NCBI GenBank assembly: GCA_944389215.1
Contig: CALXLN010000108.1
Coordinates: forward strand, 1 to 64,000
Direction: 5' to 3'
Source: an uncultured Opitutales bacterium
GTDB lineage: Bacteria > Verrucomicrobiota > Verrucomicrobiia > Opitutales > Intestinicryptomonadaceae
Length of the DNA stretch: 64,000 nucleotides
Numbering within the stretch: the stretch's first letter is position 1; each line of letters opens with the position of its first letter. The notes under the pieces were generated by a model. The model worked only from the letters and a program-made list of their open reading frames with translations, ran no database searches and was not told the DNA's origin. Made by a program: the position numbers and the translations under genes. Below are positions 26,549 to 36,996 of the stretch, in pieces.

Positions 26549-28513
26549 ATGAGTAAAATATTAGGCATTGATTTAGGAACAACAAACTCCTGCATGGCTG
26601 TGATGGAAGGCGGCGAAAGCACCGTCATCCCAAATAGGGAAGGCGCCAGAACAACACCGTCTATCGTGGCTTTTACAAAATCGGGCGAAAGGCTCGTGGG
26701 GCAGGCTGCAAAGCGCCAGGCTGTTACCAATCCGACGAATACCATTTATTCAGCTAAAAGGCTTATTGGTCGTAAATTTTCCGAAGTGCAGAATCTGGCA
26801 AAGACTCTGCCTTATAAAGTAGTCGAAGGTCCCAACGGAATGGCGATGATTGAATGCCAGGTCGGCGACAAGACTGAGCGTTTTTCCCCGGAACAAATTT
26901 CCGCGATGGTTCTTCAGCAATTGAAAGCCGACGCCGAAAGCTACTTGGGCGAAAAAATAACCGAGGCCGTGATTACCGTCCCGGCGTATTTTAACGACGC
27001 CCAGCGCCAGGCTACAAAAGACGCCGGAACCATAGCCGGCCTCGACGTAAAGAGAATTATAAACGAACCCACTGCAGCTTCGCTGGCTTACGGGTTGGAC
27101 AAGAAAAACGACGAAACAATCGCCGTTTACGACTTGGGCGGCGGCACCTACGATATCTCCATTCTCGAAATAGGGGACGGCGTTTTTGAGGTTAAGGCCA
27201 CAAACGGCGACACCGAACTAGGCGGCGATAATTGGGACTCCGCGGTCATAAATTGGCTGATAGAAACTTTCAAGGCGGAATCCGGCATTGACTTGCGCGG
27301 AGACGCAATGGCGATGCAGCGTTTGAAAGAGGAGGCCGAAAAGGCAAAAATCGCCCTTTCTTCCGCCCAGGAGACGGACATCAACCTGCCGTTTATTACG
27401 GCGGACGCGAGCGGCCCGAAACATTTGAACGTAAAACTGACGCGCTCTAAGCTTGAACAATTGACTGACAGCCTCGTCGAAAGAACCATAAAGCCCTTCG
27501 ACGACTGCTTGCGCGATGCGGGGCTTTCAAAATCCGACATAAACGAGCTCGTTCTCGTCGGCGGAATGACCCGTATGCCCAAGGTTGTCGAGATTGCCGA
27601 CAGGCTTGCCGGCAAGGAGGCGCACAAGGGCGTCAATCCCGACGAAGTCGTTGCGCGCGGAGCGGCTATTCAGGGCGGAGTGCTGCAGGGAGACGTGAGG
27701 GATGTTCTTCTGTTGGACGTAACGCCGCTTACGCTTTCCATAGAGACTGCCGGCGGAGTGTCTACTCCGATGATAGAGCGCAATACGACAATCCCGAAGA
27801 AGGCTTCGCAGATATTTTCGACGTATTCGGACAATCAAACCGCTGTTGACATCCGCGTATTGCAGGGCGAACGCCCAATGGCGCGCGACAATAAGCTGAT
27901 AGGCAACTTCCGTTTGGACGGTATAGCGCCCGCTCCGCGCGGTCTGCCGCAGATTGAAGTTACGTTTGACATAGACGCCAACGGCATTTTGAACGTGAGC
28001 GCCAAGGACAAGTCTACGGGCAAAGAGCAGAAAATAACAATTACCAACTCCAGCGGACTTAGCAAGGAGGAGGTTGAAAATCTCCGCAAGGAGGCCGAAC
28101 TGCACGCCGCTGAAGACGCCCTCATAAAGGAGACCGCCGAAGCCCGCAACGAACTCGACAACATAATTTACAGTACCGAAAAACAGCTGAAAGAAAGCGG
28201 AGACAAACTTCCCGCCGACGCAAAGGGCGATCTTGAAGCCGAAATTTCGGCGGCCAAAGAAGTTCTCGCAAAGCAGGACGCTGCCAAGGACGCCTTGAAG
28301 GGAGCTTCCGAGAAACTGATGAACGTTCTGCAGAAGCATGCGCAGCATTTGCAGGCCGCCGCAGCCGCCGCCAACGGCGGAGCTGCCGCGGGAAGCGGGG
28401 CAGCGGCGCAGCAGCAGGCATCCGGAACTTCGGCTTCCGCGGCGGGCGCGGGCGATTCGGTGGACGCCGACTTTGAAGTGGTCGACGACGACGATTCCAA
28501 AAACAAATCTTAA
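26549..28513 (+). CDS. dnaK: Chaperone protein DnaK (Hsp70)
   Basis: A 654-residue Hsp70 of normal length. The ATPase domain shows [58 protein letters not shown] and VGGMTRMP. The substrate-binding domain shows [14 protein letters not shown] and the linker DVLLLD. The helical lid runs into an Ala/Gly/Gln-rich segment and the acidic tail [11 protein letters not shown]. It binds unfolded peptides in an ATP cycle with DnaJ and GrpE, neither of which is encoded here. It lies just ahead of groES-groEL, so the heat-shock chaperones are clustered. A promoter-like element close to its start is discussed separately. Confidence 0.98.
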   Translation: MSKILGIDLGTTNSCMAVMEGGESTVIPNREGARTTPSIVAFTKSGERLVGQAAKRQAVTNPTNTIYSAKRLIGRKFSEVQNLAKTLPYKVVEGPNGMAMIECQVGDKTERFSPEQISAMVLQQLKADAESYLGEKITEAVITVPAYFNDAQRQATKDAGTIAGLDVKRIINEPTAASLAYGLDKKNDETIAVYDLGGGTYDISILEIGDGVFEVKATNGDTELGGDNWDSAVINWLIETFKAESGIDLRGDAMAMQRLKEEAEKAKIALSSAQETDINLPFITADASGPKHLNVKLTRSKLEQLTDSLVERTIKPFDDCLRDAGLSKSDINELVLVGGMTRMPKVVEIADRLAGKEAHKGVNPDEVVARGAAIQGGVLQGDVRDVLLLDVTPLTLSIETAGGVSTPMIERNTTIPKKASQIFSTYSDNQTAVDIRVLQGERPMARDNKLIGNFRLDGIAPAPRGLPQIEVTFDIDANGILNVSAKDKSTGKEQKITITNSSGLSKEEVENLRKEAELHAAEDALIKETAEARNELDNIIYSTEKQLKESGDKLPADAKGDLEAEISAAKEVLAKQDAAKDALKGASEKLMNVLQKHAQHLQAAAAAANGGAAAGSGAAAQQQASGTSASAAGAGDSVDADFEVVDDDDSKNKS

Positions 28514-28524
28514 AATATCGGCAT

Positions 28525-28583
28525 GGCGTTTGCCGCCCGGACTGCAAAATTTCTGCAAATTCGCGGCGGCAAAGGCTTTTTTC
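28525..28583 (+). terminator. Probable intrinsic terminator after dnaK
   Basis: TTTGCCGCC (28529-28537) pairs with GGCGGCAAA (28565-28573) over a long loop and is followed by GGCTTTTTTC. Confidence 0.6.
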
Positions 28584-28658
28584 TTTTAAAATTGCCGAGT
28601 TTTTGGCAATATTGTAAATTCAAACTTTTTTAAAACAAACAATAACACGTATATAATT

Positions 28659-28958
28659 ATGGCAAAAGTAAAGATCCAACCTCTGGGAGACAGAGTTCTC
28701 GTAAAACAAGTAGAAGAAAAAGAACAGGTAAAGGGAGGCATTATCATTCCCGACTCCGCGAAAGAAAAGTCGCAGGAAGCGCAGGTCGTAGCGATTGGCA
28801 GCGGCCGTTTGGACAACAATGGAAAGCGCCTTCCCTTTGAAGTCAAGGTCGGCGACAGCGTTCTGATTTCCAAGTACGGCGGCACCGAAATAACTTTCGG
28901 GGATGAAAAATACACTCTCCTGCGCGAAGACGACATCGTCGCAATTTTAAATAAATAA
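28659..28958 (+). CDS. groES: Co-chaperonin GroES
   Basis: A 99-residue GroES ring subunit. Motifs are [11 protein letters not shown], the mobile loop [18 protein letters not shown] that contacts Gro[13 protein letters not shown] and the closing [13 protein letters not shown]. groEL follows 18 bases later, the standard pair. The start lies behind an A/T-rich leader without Shine-Dalgarno, unlike groEL, which has AGAAGGA. Confidence 0.97.
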   Translation: MAKVKIQPLGDRVLVKQVEEKEQVKGGIIIPDSAKEKSQEAQVVAIGSGRLDNNGKRLPFEVKVGDSVLISKYGGTEITFGDEKYTLLREDDIVAILNK

Positions 28959-30611
<1,653 letters not shown>

Positions 30612-30740
30612 TCCGCGCGGAGTCCGAACTCGAAACGCATGCTTGAAAAATTTGGGCGTTCCTTGCGGAAAGTTTAGGTTTTTAAGCGCAGCGTTTCAGG
30701 CGGTTGGACCGCGGCGCCTACGGGCGCAGATACTTTCAAA

Positions 30741-30768
30741 ACGGCGCGCAAAAAACGCGCCGTTTTTT
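30741..30768 (+). terminator. Intrinsic terminator after groEL
   Basis: CGGCGCG (30741-30747) pairs with CGCGCCG (30755-30761) and is followed by a run of T. Confidence 0.85.
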
Positions 30769-30899
30769 TGCGTCCGCGGCGGCGCAATGCGCGTAGGGTA
30801 TTTTACGGTAGGGGCGCAGTCGTGGCAAATTGATATTTCAGCCGACATTTCAAGGATAAAAAGCTTTCCATGTGCGGAAAAATTTTTTTTAATGTTGGC

Positions 30900-32315
30900 A
30901 TGAAAAATTTGTTTATGGCGATATTTTGCGCGTTGCTGCCTTTTGCGTCTTTTGCGGCAAACGCGGTGGTTTACAAATATTCTCCGGATGCTCCGAAATC
31001 TGGGCGTTACGTTTTGACGTTGGATTCGCAGGACTGCCATGTCTATCCGACTCCGTTGGCGGATATAGCGCCGTTTGATATTGCCGGCAAAACCGTTGCC
31101 GTCGTAAAAGTAAAAGAGCCTATAAAATCTTTTGAGATTCGCCCGCTTTCAAAGAAAATTGCGGCTAAGCGGGTCGACGACACCACTCTACAATTTGAAA
31201 TTTCGGAGCCGTGCAATCTGAGCGTGGAAATAAACGGCATAGAACATCCGCTTTTCATATTCGCCAATCCCCCCGTAAAAAATCCCCCGAAAAAGGGCGA
31301 TAAAAACGTAATATTTTTTGAAGCCGGGAAGCTTCACGATTTGGGTTTGCGCAAGCAGCTGCCGTCAAATACCACTGTTTATATTGAAGGCGGTGCGGTC
31401 GTTTATGGCTCTTTTAGAACAGGGGATAGGGAAACTGGGGCGCCGATGGAAAATGTGCGCATTTGCGGAAATGGAATAATTTCGTGCGAGAAAATTCCGC
31501 CGGCGATAGAAAAGCGCGGTCCTTCGTCGCAAGGAATAGAATTTCACAACACATCCAATATAAAACTCGAAGGTTTTTGCATAGTGCAAAGCCCTAATTG
31601 GACGATTCCGATGTTTGCCTGCAAGGACATTCACATAAACAATATAAAAACCGTGAGCGAAATCGGATGGGACGACGGAATAGATGTCGTTTCTTGCAAA
31701 AATGTTCTGATAGAAAACTGTTTTCTGCGCAATAAGGACGATTGCATTGCCATTAAGGCCGGAGTCGGTTACGCTCCAAAATATTTCGACCACTCGAAAC
31801 CCAACAACGTAGAAAACGTTACCGTGCGCAAATGCGTAATATGGAACAGCATTTGGGGAAACGGATTGGAGATAGGTTTTGAAACGCGCGGAGACGAGAT
31901 AAAAAATATCGCCTTTGAAGATATAGACATAATTCACACCCAGCGCAATCCCAAGTGGAAAGAGGGCAAGGAAGGCACTTTTACAATCCACAACGGCGAC
32001 CGCGCGAAAATCCACAACGTGCTTTACAAAAACATACGCGTGGAGGACCCGGAAAACTATCTCATAGACATACGCATAATGTTTTCCAGATATTCAAAGG
32101 ACAAGAACCGCGGAAAGGTTTACGATATCCGTTTTGAAGACATATATGTTACGACAAAAGAGCCTCTAAAGAATATTTTTGAAGGCTTTAGCGAAGATTG
32201 TTCGGTATCTAACGTTGTATTGAAAAACGTTTTCATAAACGGGAAGCCGTTTGCGGAGTCGAAAGACATTTCGGTGGAAATTGGAAAATACGCCGAAATT
32301 CCGATTGTAGAGTAG
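30900..32315 (+). CDS. Secreted GH28-like (polygalacturonase family) right-handed beta-helix protein
   Basis: From ATG 30900 the protein has a signal peptide (MKNLFMAIFCALLPFASFA) and is about 471 residues long; the earlier ATG at 30870 would spoil the signal. The body is a parallel beta-helix with repeated short strands such as IKLEGFCIVQSPNW, VSCKNVLIENCFLRN and NVENVTVRKC. The family's active-site motifs appear in altered form: DDGIDVV, NKDDCIAIK and WGNGLEIG correspond to the NTDG, DD and GHG motifs of GH28. Family members hydrolyse galacturonan or related pectic chains. The altered motifs leave its substrate open. It stands alone and ends at a bidirectional terminator. Confidence 0.8.
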   Translation: MKNLFMAIFCALLPFASFAANAVVYKYSPDAPKSGRYVLTLDSQDCHVYPTPLADIAPFDIAGKTVAVVKVKEPIKSFEIRPLSKKIAAKRVDDTTLQFEISEPCNLSVEINGIEHPLFIFANPPVKNPPKKGDKNVIFFEAGKLHDLGLRKQLPSNTTVYIEGGAVVYGSFRTGDRETGAPMENVRICGNGIISCEKIPPAIEKRGPSSQGIEFHNTSNIKLEGFCIVQSPNWTIPMFACKDIHINNIKTVSEIGWDDGIDVVSCKNVLIENCFLRNKDDCIAIKAGVGYAPKYFDHSKPNNVENVTVRKCVIWNSIWGNGLEIGFETRGDEIKNIAFEDIDIIHTQRNPKWKEGKEGTFTIHNGDRAKIHNVLYKNIRVEDPENYLIDIRIMFSRYSKDKNRGKVYDIRFEDIYVTTKEPLKNIFEGFSEDCSVSNVVLKNVFINGKPFAESKDISVEIGKYAEIPIVE

Positions 32316-32360
32316 CTTCAATATGCAATCAAGCGGCGGCCGCAAATGGGCCGCAACAAT

Positions 32361-32401
32361 AAAAAAGGCGCCTGGAAGACAATCTTCCGGCGCCCTTTTT
32401 T
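32361..32401. terminator. Bidirectional intrinsic terminator
   Basis: GGCGCC and GGAAGA arms pair with TCTTCC and GGCGCC, with A-runs before and T-runs after, so it serves the GH28-like gene (+) and the Cys-repeat gene (-). Confidence 0.9.
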
Positions 32402-32412
32402 ATTTGGGAATT

Positions 32413-32877
32413 TTAATCTTCTTTTATTGAAACATCGGCTTCAAAACTTGCTATATCCACGTTTAATTTATTTGCAAGCGTGTTTGCCATGTTTTCTTCA
32501 AATCCTTTTTTCAAGAGCTCAGTATAGAAGTAGTCTTGCATGAGGGCCGCCATTACGGACTCGTCGGACAACTGCCCGAAAATTTCGGTAACGAGCTTTT
32601 CAAAGCAAAATCCTTCGCCGCCGCACTTGCAGTCGGCTTTCCCGCAGGAGCACTTTTTTCCGTCTTTCTTCCCGCCGTTTTTGCATGTGCACTTTTTGCC
32701 GCCTTTTTCACACGAGCACTTTTTCCCGTCTTTCCCGCAAGAACACTTCTTCTCAGGAGCTTTTTTAGCGGCTTTAGCCGGGGACGCTTTTTTTGCGGGG
32801 ACTTTTGCCGCTTTTGAAACGGCCTTTTTTACCGCTTTTTTTGCGGCTGGTTTTGTTGCTTTGGTCTCTTTTTTCAT
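32413..32877 (-). CDS. Small protein: histone-H1-like Lys/Ala tail, CxC metal-binding-type repeats, helical C-terminus
   Basis: A 154-residue protein in three parts. Residues 1-44 are almost only Lys, Ala and Pro, like the tails of bacterial H1-like and AlgP-type DNA-binding proteins. Residues 45-91 hold eleven cysteines at 45, 47, 54, 56, 63, 65, 76, 78, 83, 85 and 91, mostly as Cys-x-Cys pairs in units of the form KKCSCxKxG, a spacing like metallothioneins. Residues 92-154 look alpha-helical and acidic at the end. No signal peptide is seen, so it should be cytoplasmic and could bind both nucleic acid and soft metals. I do not recognise a named family. The gene is single, with its own terminator. 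Confidence 0.75.
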   Translation of the reverse strand: MKKETKATKPAAKKAVKKAVSKAAKVPAKKASPAKAAKKAPEKKCSCGKDGKKCSCEKGGKKCTCKNGGKKDGKKCSCGKADCKCGGEGFCFEKLVTEIFGQLSDESVMAALMQDYFYTELLKKGFEENMANTLANKLNVDIASFEADVSIKED

Positions 32878-33033
32878 ATTGATTTTAGTTTTGTTTGTTT
32901 GTTTTTAATTTAACTTTTTTGCAGGTTCTTGCAAGTGTTTTAATGTATTTGTTCAAATTCTTTTATCTTTGGGAAACGATAAATATAAGTTGCGCTTTTG
33001 CGCAATTTAGTATTTAAAGTCTATCCGATTTTT

Positions 33034-34161
33034 ATGAAGATACCTCTCTTAGATTTGAAAAAACAATATGCGGGCGTCCGCGACGAAACAAAGAGAATGC
33101 TCGACGACATACTTGAATCGCAGTATTTCATAGGCGGTCCGTATGTGTCAAAATTCGAGGAAGCCGTTGCGGAATATTCCGAAACGAAGCATGCGGTGGG
33201 CGTATCAAGCGGCACCGACGCGCTTTTGGCCTCGCTGATGGCTTTGGGAATATACCGCTCTCCGCTTGACGCGGGGGATCCTGACGAAGTAATCGTTCCG
33301 GCGTATACGTTTTTTGCCACGGCAGGATGCGTTTGGCGCGCGGGCGCAAGGCCCGTGTTTGCCGACATAGACGCCGACACGTACAATATTGACCCCAAGT
33401 CTTTTGAATCTAAAATATCCGCCCGCACAAAGGCCGTTATGCCCGTCCATCTTTACGGACAGTGCGCGAGAATGGATGAAATTTGTGAAATAGCGCGCGC
33501 AAACAAACTGAAGGTTATTGAGGACGGCGCGCAGGCAATAGGCGCAAAGCGCGACGGCGTAAGGGTCGGAAATTTCGGAGACTGCGCATGTCTGAGTTTC
33601 TTTCCGTCGAAGAATTTGGGGGGACTTGGCGACGGCGGCATGGTTGTAACCAATGACGACAACTTGGCGCGGTCAGTGCGCGAAATGCGCAACCACGGTA
33701 TGGAGCCTAAGTATTTCCACAAGAGAGTCGGCGGAAACTTCAGGCTTGACGCCATTCAGGCGGCTGGTCTCTTGGCGAAACTTCCGTTCCTTGACAAATG
33801 GGGCGAAATGCGCAGGGCCAATGCAAAAGTTTACGACGCCGGCTTCTCAGGATGCGGGTCAGTGAAAACTCCCGTGATAGACCCGAAAAATTATTCGATT
33901 TACAACCAGTACATAATTTCGGTTCCGAACCGCGACGAAGTTCTGGCGCATTTGAGAAGCAAAGAAATCGGCTGCGAGATTTACTATCCGCTGCCGTTGC
34001 ATTTGCAGGAGTGTTTTGCGGCGTTGGGCTATAAAAAGGGAGATTTCCCCAACGCCGAATATGCTGCCGAACATACGCTTGCGCTGCCAATTTACCCGGA
34101 ACTGGAACGCGGCCAGTTGGACTTCATAATAGAATCGGTTCTTGAATCGGTTTCAAAATAA
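33034..34161 (+). CDS. DegT/DnrJ/EryC1/StrS family aminotransferase
   Basis: A 375-residue PLP-dependent sugar aminotransferase. Start ATG 33034 (MKIPLLDLKKQY) gives the standard N-terminus; the longer frame has no start signal. GVSSGTDALLASLMA binds the PLP phosphate, VIEDGAQAIGA carries the cofactor-contacting Asp, and SFFPSKNLGGLGDGG holds the Schiff-base lysine. The C-terminal LPLHLQECFAALGYKKGDFPNAE is typical of the WecE/ArnB-like group that transaminates keto-sugar nucleotides for surface polysaccharide. Downstream kdsB and kdsD (Kdo synthesis) support a role in LPS or related sugars, for example an amino-sugar. The exact sugar is unknown. Confidence 0.9.
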   Translation: MKIPLLDLKKQYAGVRDETKRMLDDILESQYFIGGPYVSKFEEAVAEYSETKHAVGVSSGTDALLASLMALGIYRSPLDAGDPDEVIVPAYTFFATAGCVWRAGARPVFADIDADTYNIDPKSFESKISARTKAVMPVHLYGQCARMDEICEIARANKLKVIEDGAQAIGAKRDGVRVGNFGDCACLSFFPSKNLGGLGDGGMVVTNDDNLARSVREMRNHGMEPKYFHKRVGGNFRLDAIQAAGLLAKLPFLDKWGEMRRANAKVYDAGFSGCGSVKTPVIDPKNYSIYNQYIISVPNRDEVLAHLRSKEIGCEIYYPLPLHLQECFAALGYKKGDFPNAEYAAEHTLALPIYPELERGQLDFIIESVLESVSK

Positions 34162-34176
34162 TGTAGTATTTAACGC

Positions 34177-35235
34177 ATGAAGATTTTGTTAAGCATATTC
34201 GAGGTTGCGAGCGTCGCGGTTCCTCTGTTTATAGCGCTTTTATTTTTGGCGCGTTCGGGCGAGTCTTACAGGGAGAAATACGATGTTTCAAAATTCAGGT
34301 TTTGGGGCCTTTCCAGCGGGCAGTATGTTTTCCTCTTTAGGCTCATAGGAATATTCTTCCTATTGCTGGCGTGTTTTGCGGTTTATAAAAACTACATAGA
34401 GGAGCCTTCGGCCGAATACAACGAAACAAAAGAATTTTGGGACGAAATCAACAAGCGTTCGGGCGATGTATTTTCCATGGCAATGTTGCTTGGTGCCGCA
34501 ATAGCGATTCCGGCAAGGATGGCGTCGACGCGTTTTCCCGGGAAACCGCTCGCTTTGCTGGGCGGAAAGGCTGTTATAGAGCGCGTTTACGACGCGTGCA
34601 AACAGAGCGAGTTCGCCGAAAAAGCGGTAATATTGACCGACAGCATAGAGATAGCGGAATTTGCAGACCGCATTTCCGCTCCGGTAATAATGACTTCGGA
34701 AAAATGCCGCTCCGGTACCGAGCGCATTATTGAGGCGTCGGAAGAAATCGGAGCGGAATTTGTTGTAAATGTCCAGGGAGACGAGCCGTTTATATCTCCC
34801 AAGCTAATTGATGCTGTAATAGAGGCGCATAGGGCTTACAATAGCGATTTGGTTACGGCGGTTGGGAAAATCGGCGACGCAAGCACGCTAATAAATCCGA
34901 ATGTTGTAAAGGTATTGCGCGACGGCGAAGGCCGCGCCCTTTACTTCAGCCGCAGCCCGCTGCCGTATATGAGGGGTGAGGGAAACCCCGCAAAATGGCT
35001 TGAGCATTACGATTATTGGAGGCACATAGGCATTTACGGATATTCGGCAAAGGCTTTGGCCAGATACGATTCCCTGCCCGTGTCCGCCATGGAGAAGTGC
35101 GAAATGCTTGAGCAGTTGCGCTTTGTGTCGGCGGGATACAAATTTGACATAGTGGAGACCGACTACCAATCGATAGGAATCGATACTCCTGAGGATTTGG
35201 AGGCCGCTGAAGAATATTTAAAATCTTTAGGTTAA
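34177..35235 (+). CDS. kdsB: 3-deoxy-manno-octulosonate cytidylyltransferase with N-terminal membrane extension
   Basis: The C-terminal 245 residues are a complete KdsB: IPARMASTRFPGKPLA near residue 112, KCRSGTERI, VNVQGDEPFI, RSPLPY and the closing IGIDTPEDLEAAEEYL. KdsB activates Kdo with CTP to CMP-Kdo for lipid A core assembly. The first 107 residues are not part of KdsB: two hydrophobic segments (about 2-25 and 51-70) and a charged linker precede the enzyme. If translated from 34177 the enzyme would be membrane-tethered. An internal ATG at 34477 (MAMLLGAAIAIPAR) would give a normal-sized enzyme, so the front may instead be a separate small membrane protein that has lost its stop. kdsD follows one base after the stop. 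Confidence 0.85.
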   Translation: MKILLSIFEVASVAVPLFIALLFLARSGESYREKYDVSKFRFWGLSSGQYVFLFRLIGIFFLLLACFAVYKNYIEEPSAEYNETKEFWDEINKRSGDVFSMAMLLGAAIAIPARMASTRFPGKPLALLGGKAVIERVYDACKQSEFAEKAVILTDSIEIAEFADRISAPVIMTSEKCRSGTERIIEASEEIGAEFVVNVQGDEPFISPKLIDAVIEAHRAYNSDLVTAVGKIGDASTLINPNVVKVLRDGEGRALYFSRSPLPYMRGEGNPAKWLEHYDYWRHIGIYGYSAKALARYDSLPVSAMEKCEMLEQLRFVSAGYKFDIVETDYQSIGIDTPEDLEAAEEYLKSLG

Positions 35236-35236
35236 A

Positions 35237-36208
35237 ATGGAAGACTCTGAACTTATTGAGCTTGGAAAGGCCGTATTGAACTGCGAGGCCGACACGATAA
35301 AAAACGCCACTTCGCGGGTGGGCGAAAGTTTCGCCAAAGCTATCCGGGAAATTCTGTCCCACAAGGGAAAATTGATGGTAAGCGGCGTCGGGAAGTCGGG
35401 GCTTGTGGGGCAGAAAATAGCCGCCACTCTTTCCAGCACGGGTACTCCTGCAGTATTCATGCACGCTTGCGACGCAGTCCATGGGGACTTGGGCGTGTAC
35501 GAGCCGGGAGACCCGACTTTGCTTATTTCAAACAGCGGCTCCACGGTGGAGTGCTTGCGTCTGATTCCCATACTTAAAAAATTTAATTCCACGATAATCG
35601 CCCTAATCGGCAATCTCGATTCTCCGATGGGGCGCGATTGCGATATAATTTTAGACGCTTCTTCGTGCGGGGAGGCCGATCCGTTGGGAATAGTTCCCAC
35701 TAACTCCACGACGCTCGCCATGGCAATGGGCGATGCCATGGCTTGCGCTCTAATGAAGGCGCGCGGATTTTCAAAAGAGGATTTTGCCAAATTCCATCCT
35801 GCCGGTCAGCTTGGCAGAAACCTTTTGCTGAATGTAAAAGACGTTATGAATCCGCTTTCGCACTGCGCGGTTGTCAAGCCGGAAAACACCGTGCGCGAAG
35901 TCGTAATAGCCATGACGCGCTTCCCCTTGGGCGCCGCCTGCGTTGTGGATGAAAGCGGCGTTTTAACCGGATTTGTAACCGACGGGGATGTTCGCAGAAT
36001 GCTTCAGGCTGTCGTTGATTTGGACGCTCTTACTTGCGGGGAAATGATGACAAAAAAACCGATTTGCGTCGAGCCCGAAGCTTCTTTAGGGCGGGCTGTT
36101 AAACTTATGGAAGACAGAAAGTCAAAGATTTCCGTATTGCCTGTCGTAGACGAAAACGGAAAATGTTTGGGGCTTTTGCGTTTGCACGACATCTACCAGC
36201 CCCAATAA
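35237..36208 (+). CDS. kdsD: D-arabinose-5-phosphate isomerase
   Basis: A 323-residue KdsD/GutQ-type enzyme. The SIS domain (about 1-190) has VSGVGKSGLVGQKIAATL and the phosphate-sugar loop SNSGSTVECL; two CBS domains follow (about 205-320). It converts ribulose-5-phosphate to arabinose-5-phosphate, the first step to Kdo. Placement directly after kdsB, with no gap to speak of, argues for KdsD in LPS synthesis over GutQ in sugar use. Confidence 0.93.
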   Translation: MEDSELIELGKAVLNCEADTIKNATSRVGESFAKAIREILSHKGKLMVSGVGKSGLVGQKIAATLSSTGTPAVFMHACDAVHGDLGVYEPGDPTLLISNSGSTVECLRLIPILKKFNSTIIALIGNLDSPMGRDCDIILDASSCGEADPLGIVPTNSTTLAMAMGDAMACALMKARGFSKEDFAKFHPAGQLGRNLLLNVKDVMNPLSHCAVVKPENTVREVVIAMTRFPLGAACVVDESGVLTGFVTDGDVRRMLQAVVDLDALTCGEMMTKKPICVEPEASLGRAVKLMEDRKSKISVLPVVDENGKCLGLLRLHDIYQPQ

Positions 36209-36243
36209 ACGAACACAAGTCAACCTGCGCATTAATTGAAAAT

Positions 36244-36813
36244 ATGAAAATATCTTCAACACTGAAATTTTTATGCAAATGGATTGCGCATCCCATGTCG
36301 ACGGGGGCGGTATGCCCCAGTTCGAGATTTTTGGCGCGCAAGATGGTCTGCGGGGTCGGAGGCAGGCGCGAAGGCGGCGTTGTCGTGGAGTTGGGCGCCG
36401 GAACGGGCGCTGTAACAAAATATTTAATAGAGGCGGGTTTTGATAAGAACTCATCCCTATACTGTGTGGAATTTGATCAGGGGTTGTCGGATACTCTGAG
36501 GCGGGATTTCCCGACGGCGAGAGTCGCAACCGACAGCGCCGAAAATATCCGCAAAATAGTCGGGGACGATTTGCCGAAAGTTTATGCAATAGTTTCGAGC
36601 CTCCCGCTTCTAAGCCTTCCCGGGGATATGGTAGCGCGCATCTTGAGCGAGGTGGAGTCCGCTCTGCCAGTAGGCGGCAGGTTTGTGCAATACACCTATA
36701 ATTTAAGAAGGAATCCGGATTCGATAGGCTTCAATAAAATGCGGCACATAGGAGTGTCGAAAGTGTATTTGAACATACCGCCCGCGCGCGTGGATGTGTT
36801 CGAGAAAATTTAG
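36244..36813 (+). CDS. Class I SAM-dependent methyltransferase (phospholipid N-methyltransferase-like)
   Basis: A 189-residue methyltransferase from ATG 36244. VVELGAGTGAVTKYL is the SAM-binding motif I, YCVEFD motif II, and IVSSLPLLSLP the substrate-side motif resembling the PmtA/rRNA-dimethylase-like group. The end NIPPARVDVFEKI is a usual C-terminus for this family. Proteins of this kind methylate phosphatidylethanolamine or related small targets. The gene ends in a stop formed right at the edge of a direct repeat: its last 158 bases are duplicated downstream (36831-36988). It sits 35 bases behind kdsD and likely belongs to that operon. The substrate is inferred only. Confidence 0.8.
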   Translation: MKISSTLKFLCKWIAHPMSTGAVCPSSRFLARKMVCGVGGRREGGVVVELGAGTGAVTKYLIEAGFDKNSSLYCVEFDQGLSDTLRRDFPTARVATDSAENIRKIVGDDLPKVYAIVSSLPLLSLPGDMVARILSEVESALPVGGRFVQYTYNLRRNPDSIGFNKMRHIGVSKVYLNIPPARVDVFEKI

Positions 36814-36988
36814 ATAAACTAATCTGGGCTGAGTCCGCTCTGCCAGTAGGCGGCAGGTTTGTGCAATACACCTATAATTTAAGAAGGAATCCGGATTCGA
36901 TAGGCTTCAATAAAATGCGGCACATAGGAGTGTCGAAAGTGTATTTAAACATACCGCCCGCGCGCGTGGATGTGTTCGAGAAAATTTA
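36655..36988. repeat. Direct duplication of the methyltransferase 3' end (158 bp)
   Basis: 36655-36812 recurs at 36831-36988 with a single visible base change (TTTGAAC against TTTAAAC) and an 18-base spacer. The near identity points to a recent event. Confidence 0.95.
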
Positions 36989-36996
36989 TGCGCTGT
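36831..36996 (+). pseudogene. Tail fragment of the methyltransferase gene
   Basis: This second copy repeats codons for the last 52 residues of the methyltransferase, without a start of its own that makes sense. After the copy the frame reads on (YALFICLLG...) into the 3' end of the convergent gene. It may mark where the original gene ended before the duplication inserted a TAG at the junction. It is not expected to be functional. Confidence 0.7.

Noticed and set aside
27527-28558. 343-codon open frame on the - strand
   Set aside because: It lies antisense inside dnaK and has no family resemblance.
25939-28658. HrcA/CIRCE operator for dnaK or groES-groEL
   Set aside because: I looked for TTAGCACTC-N9-GAGTGCTAA in both leaders and found nothing similar.
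32998-33033. Upstream start for the DegT-type aminotransferase
   Set aside because: The longer frame starts at TTG and adds residues not seen in the family; ATG 33034 gives the standard N-terminus.
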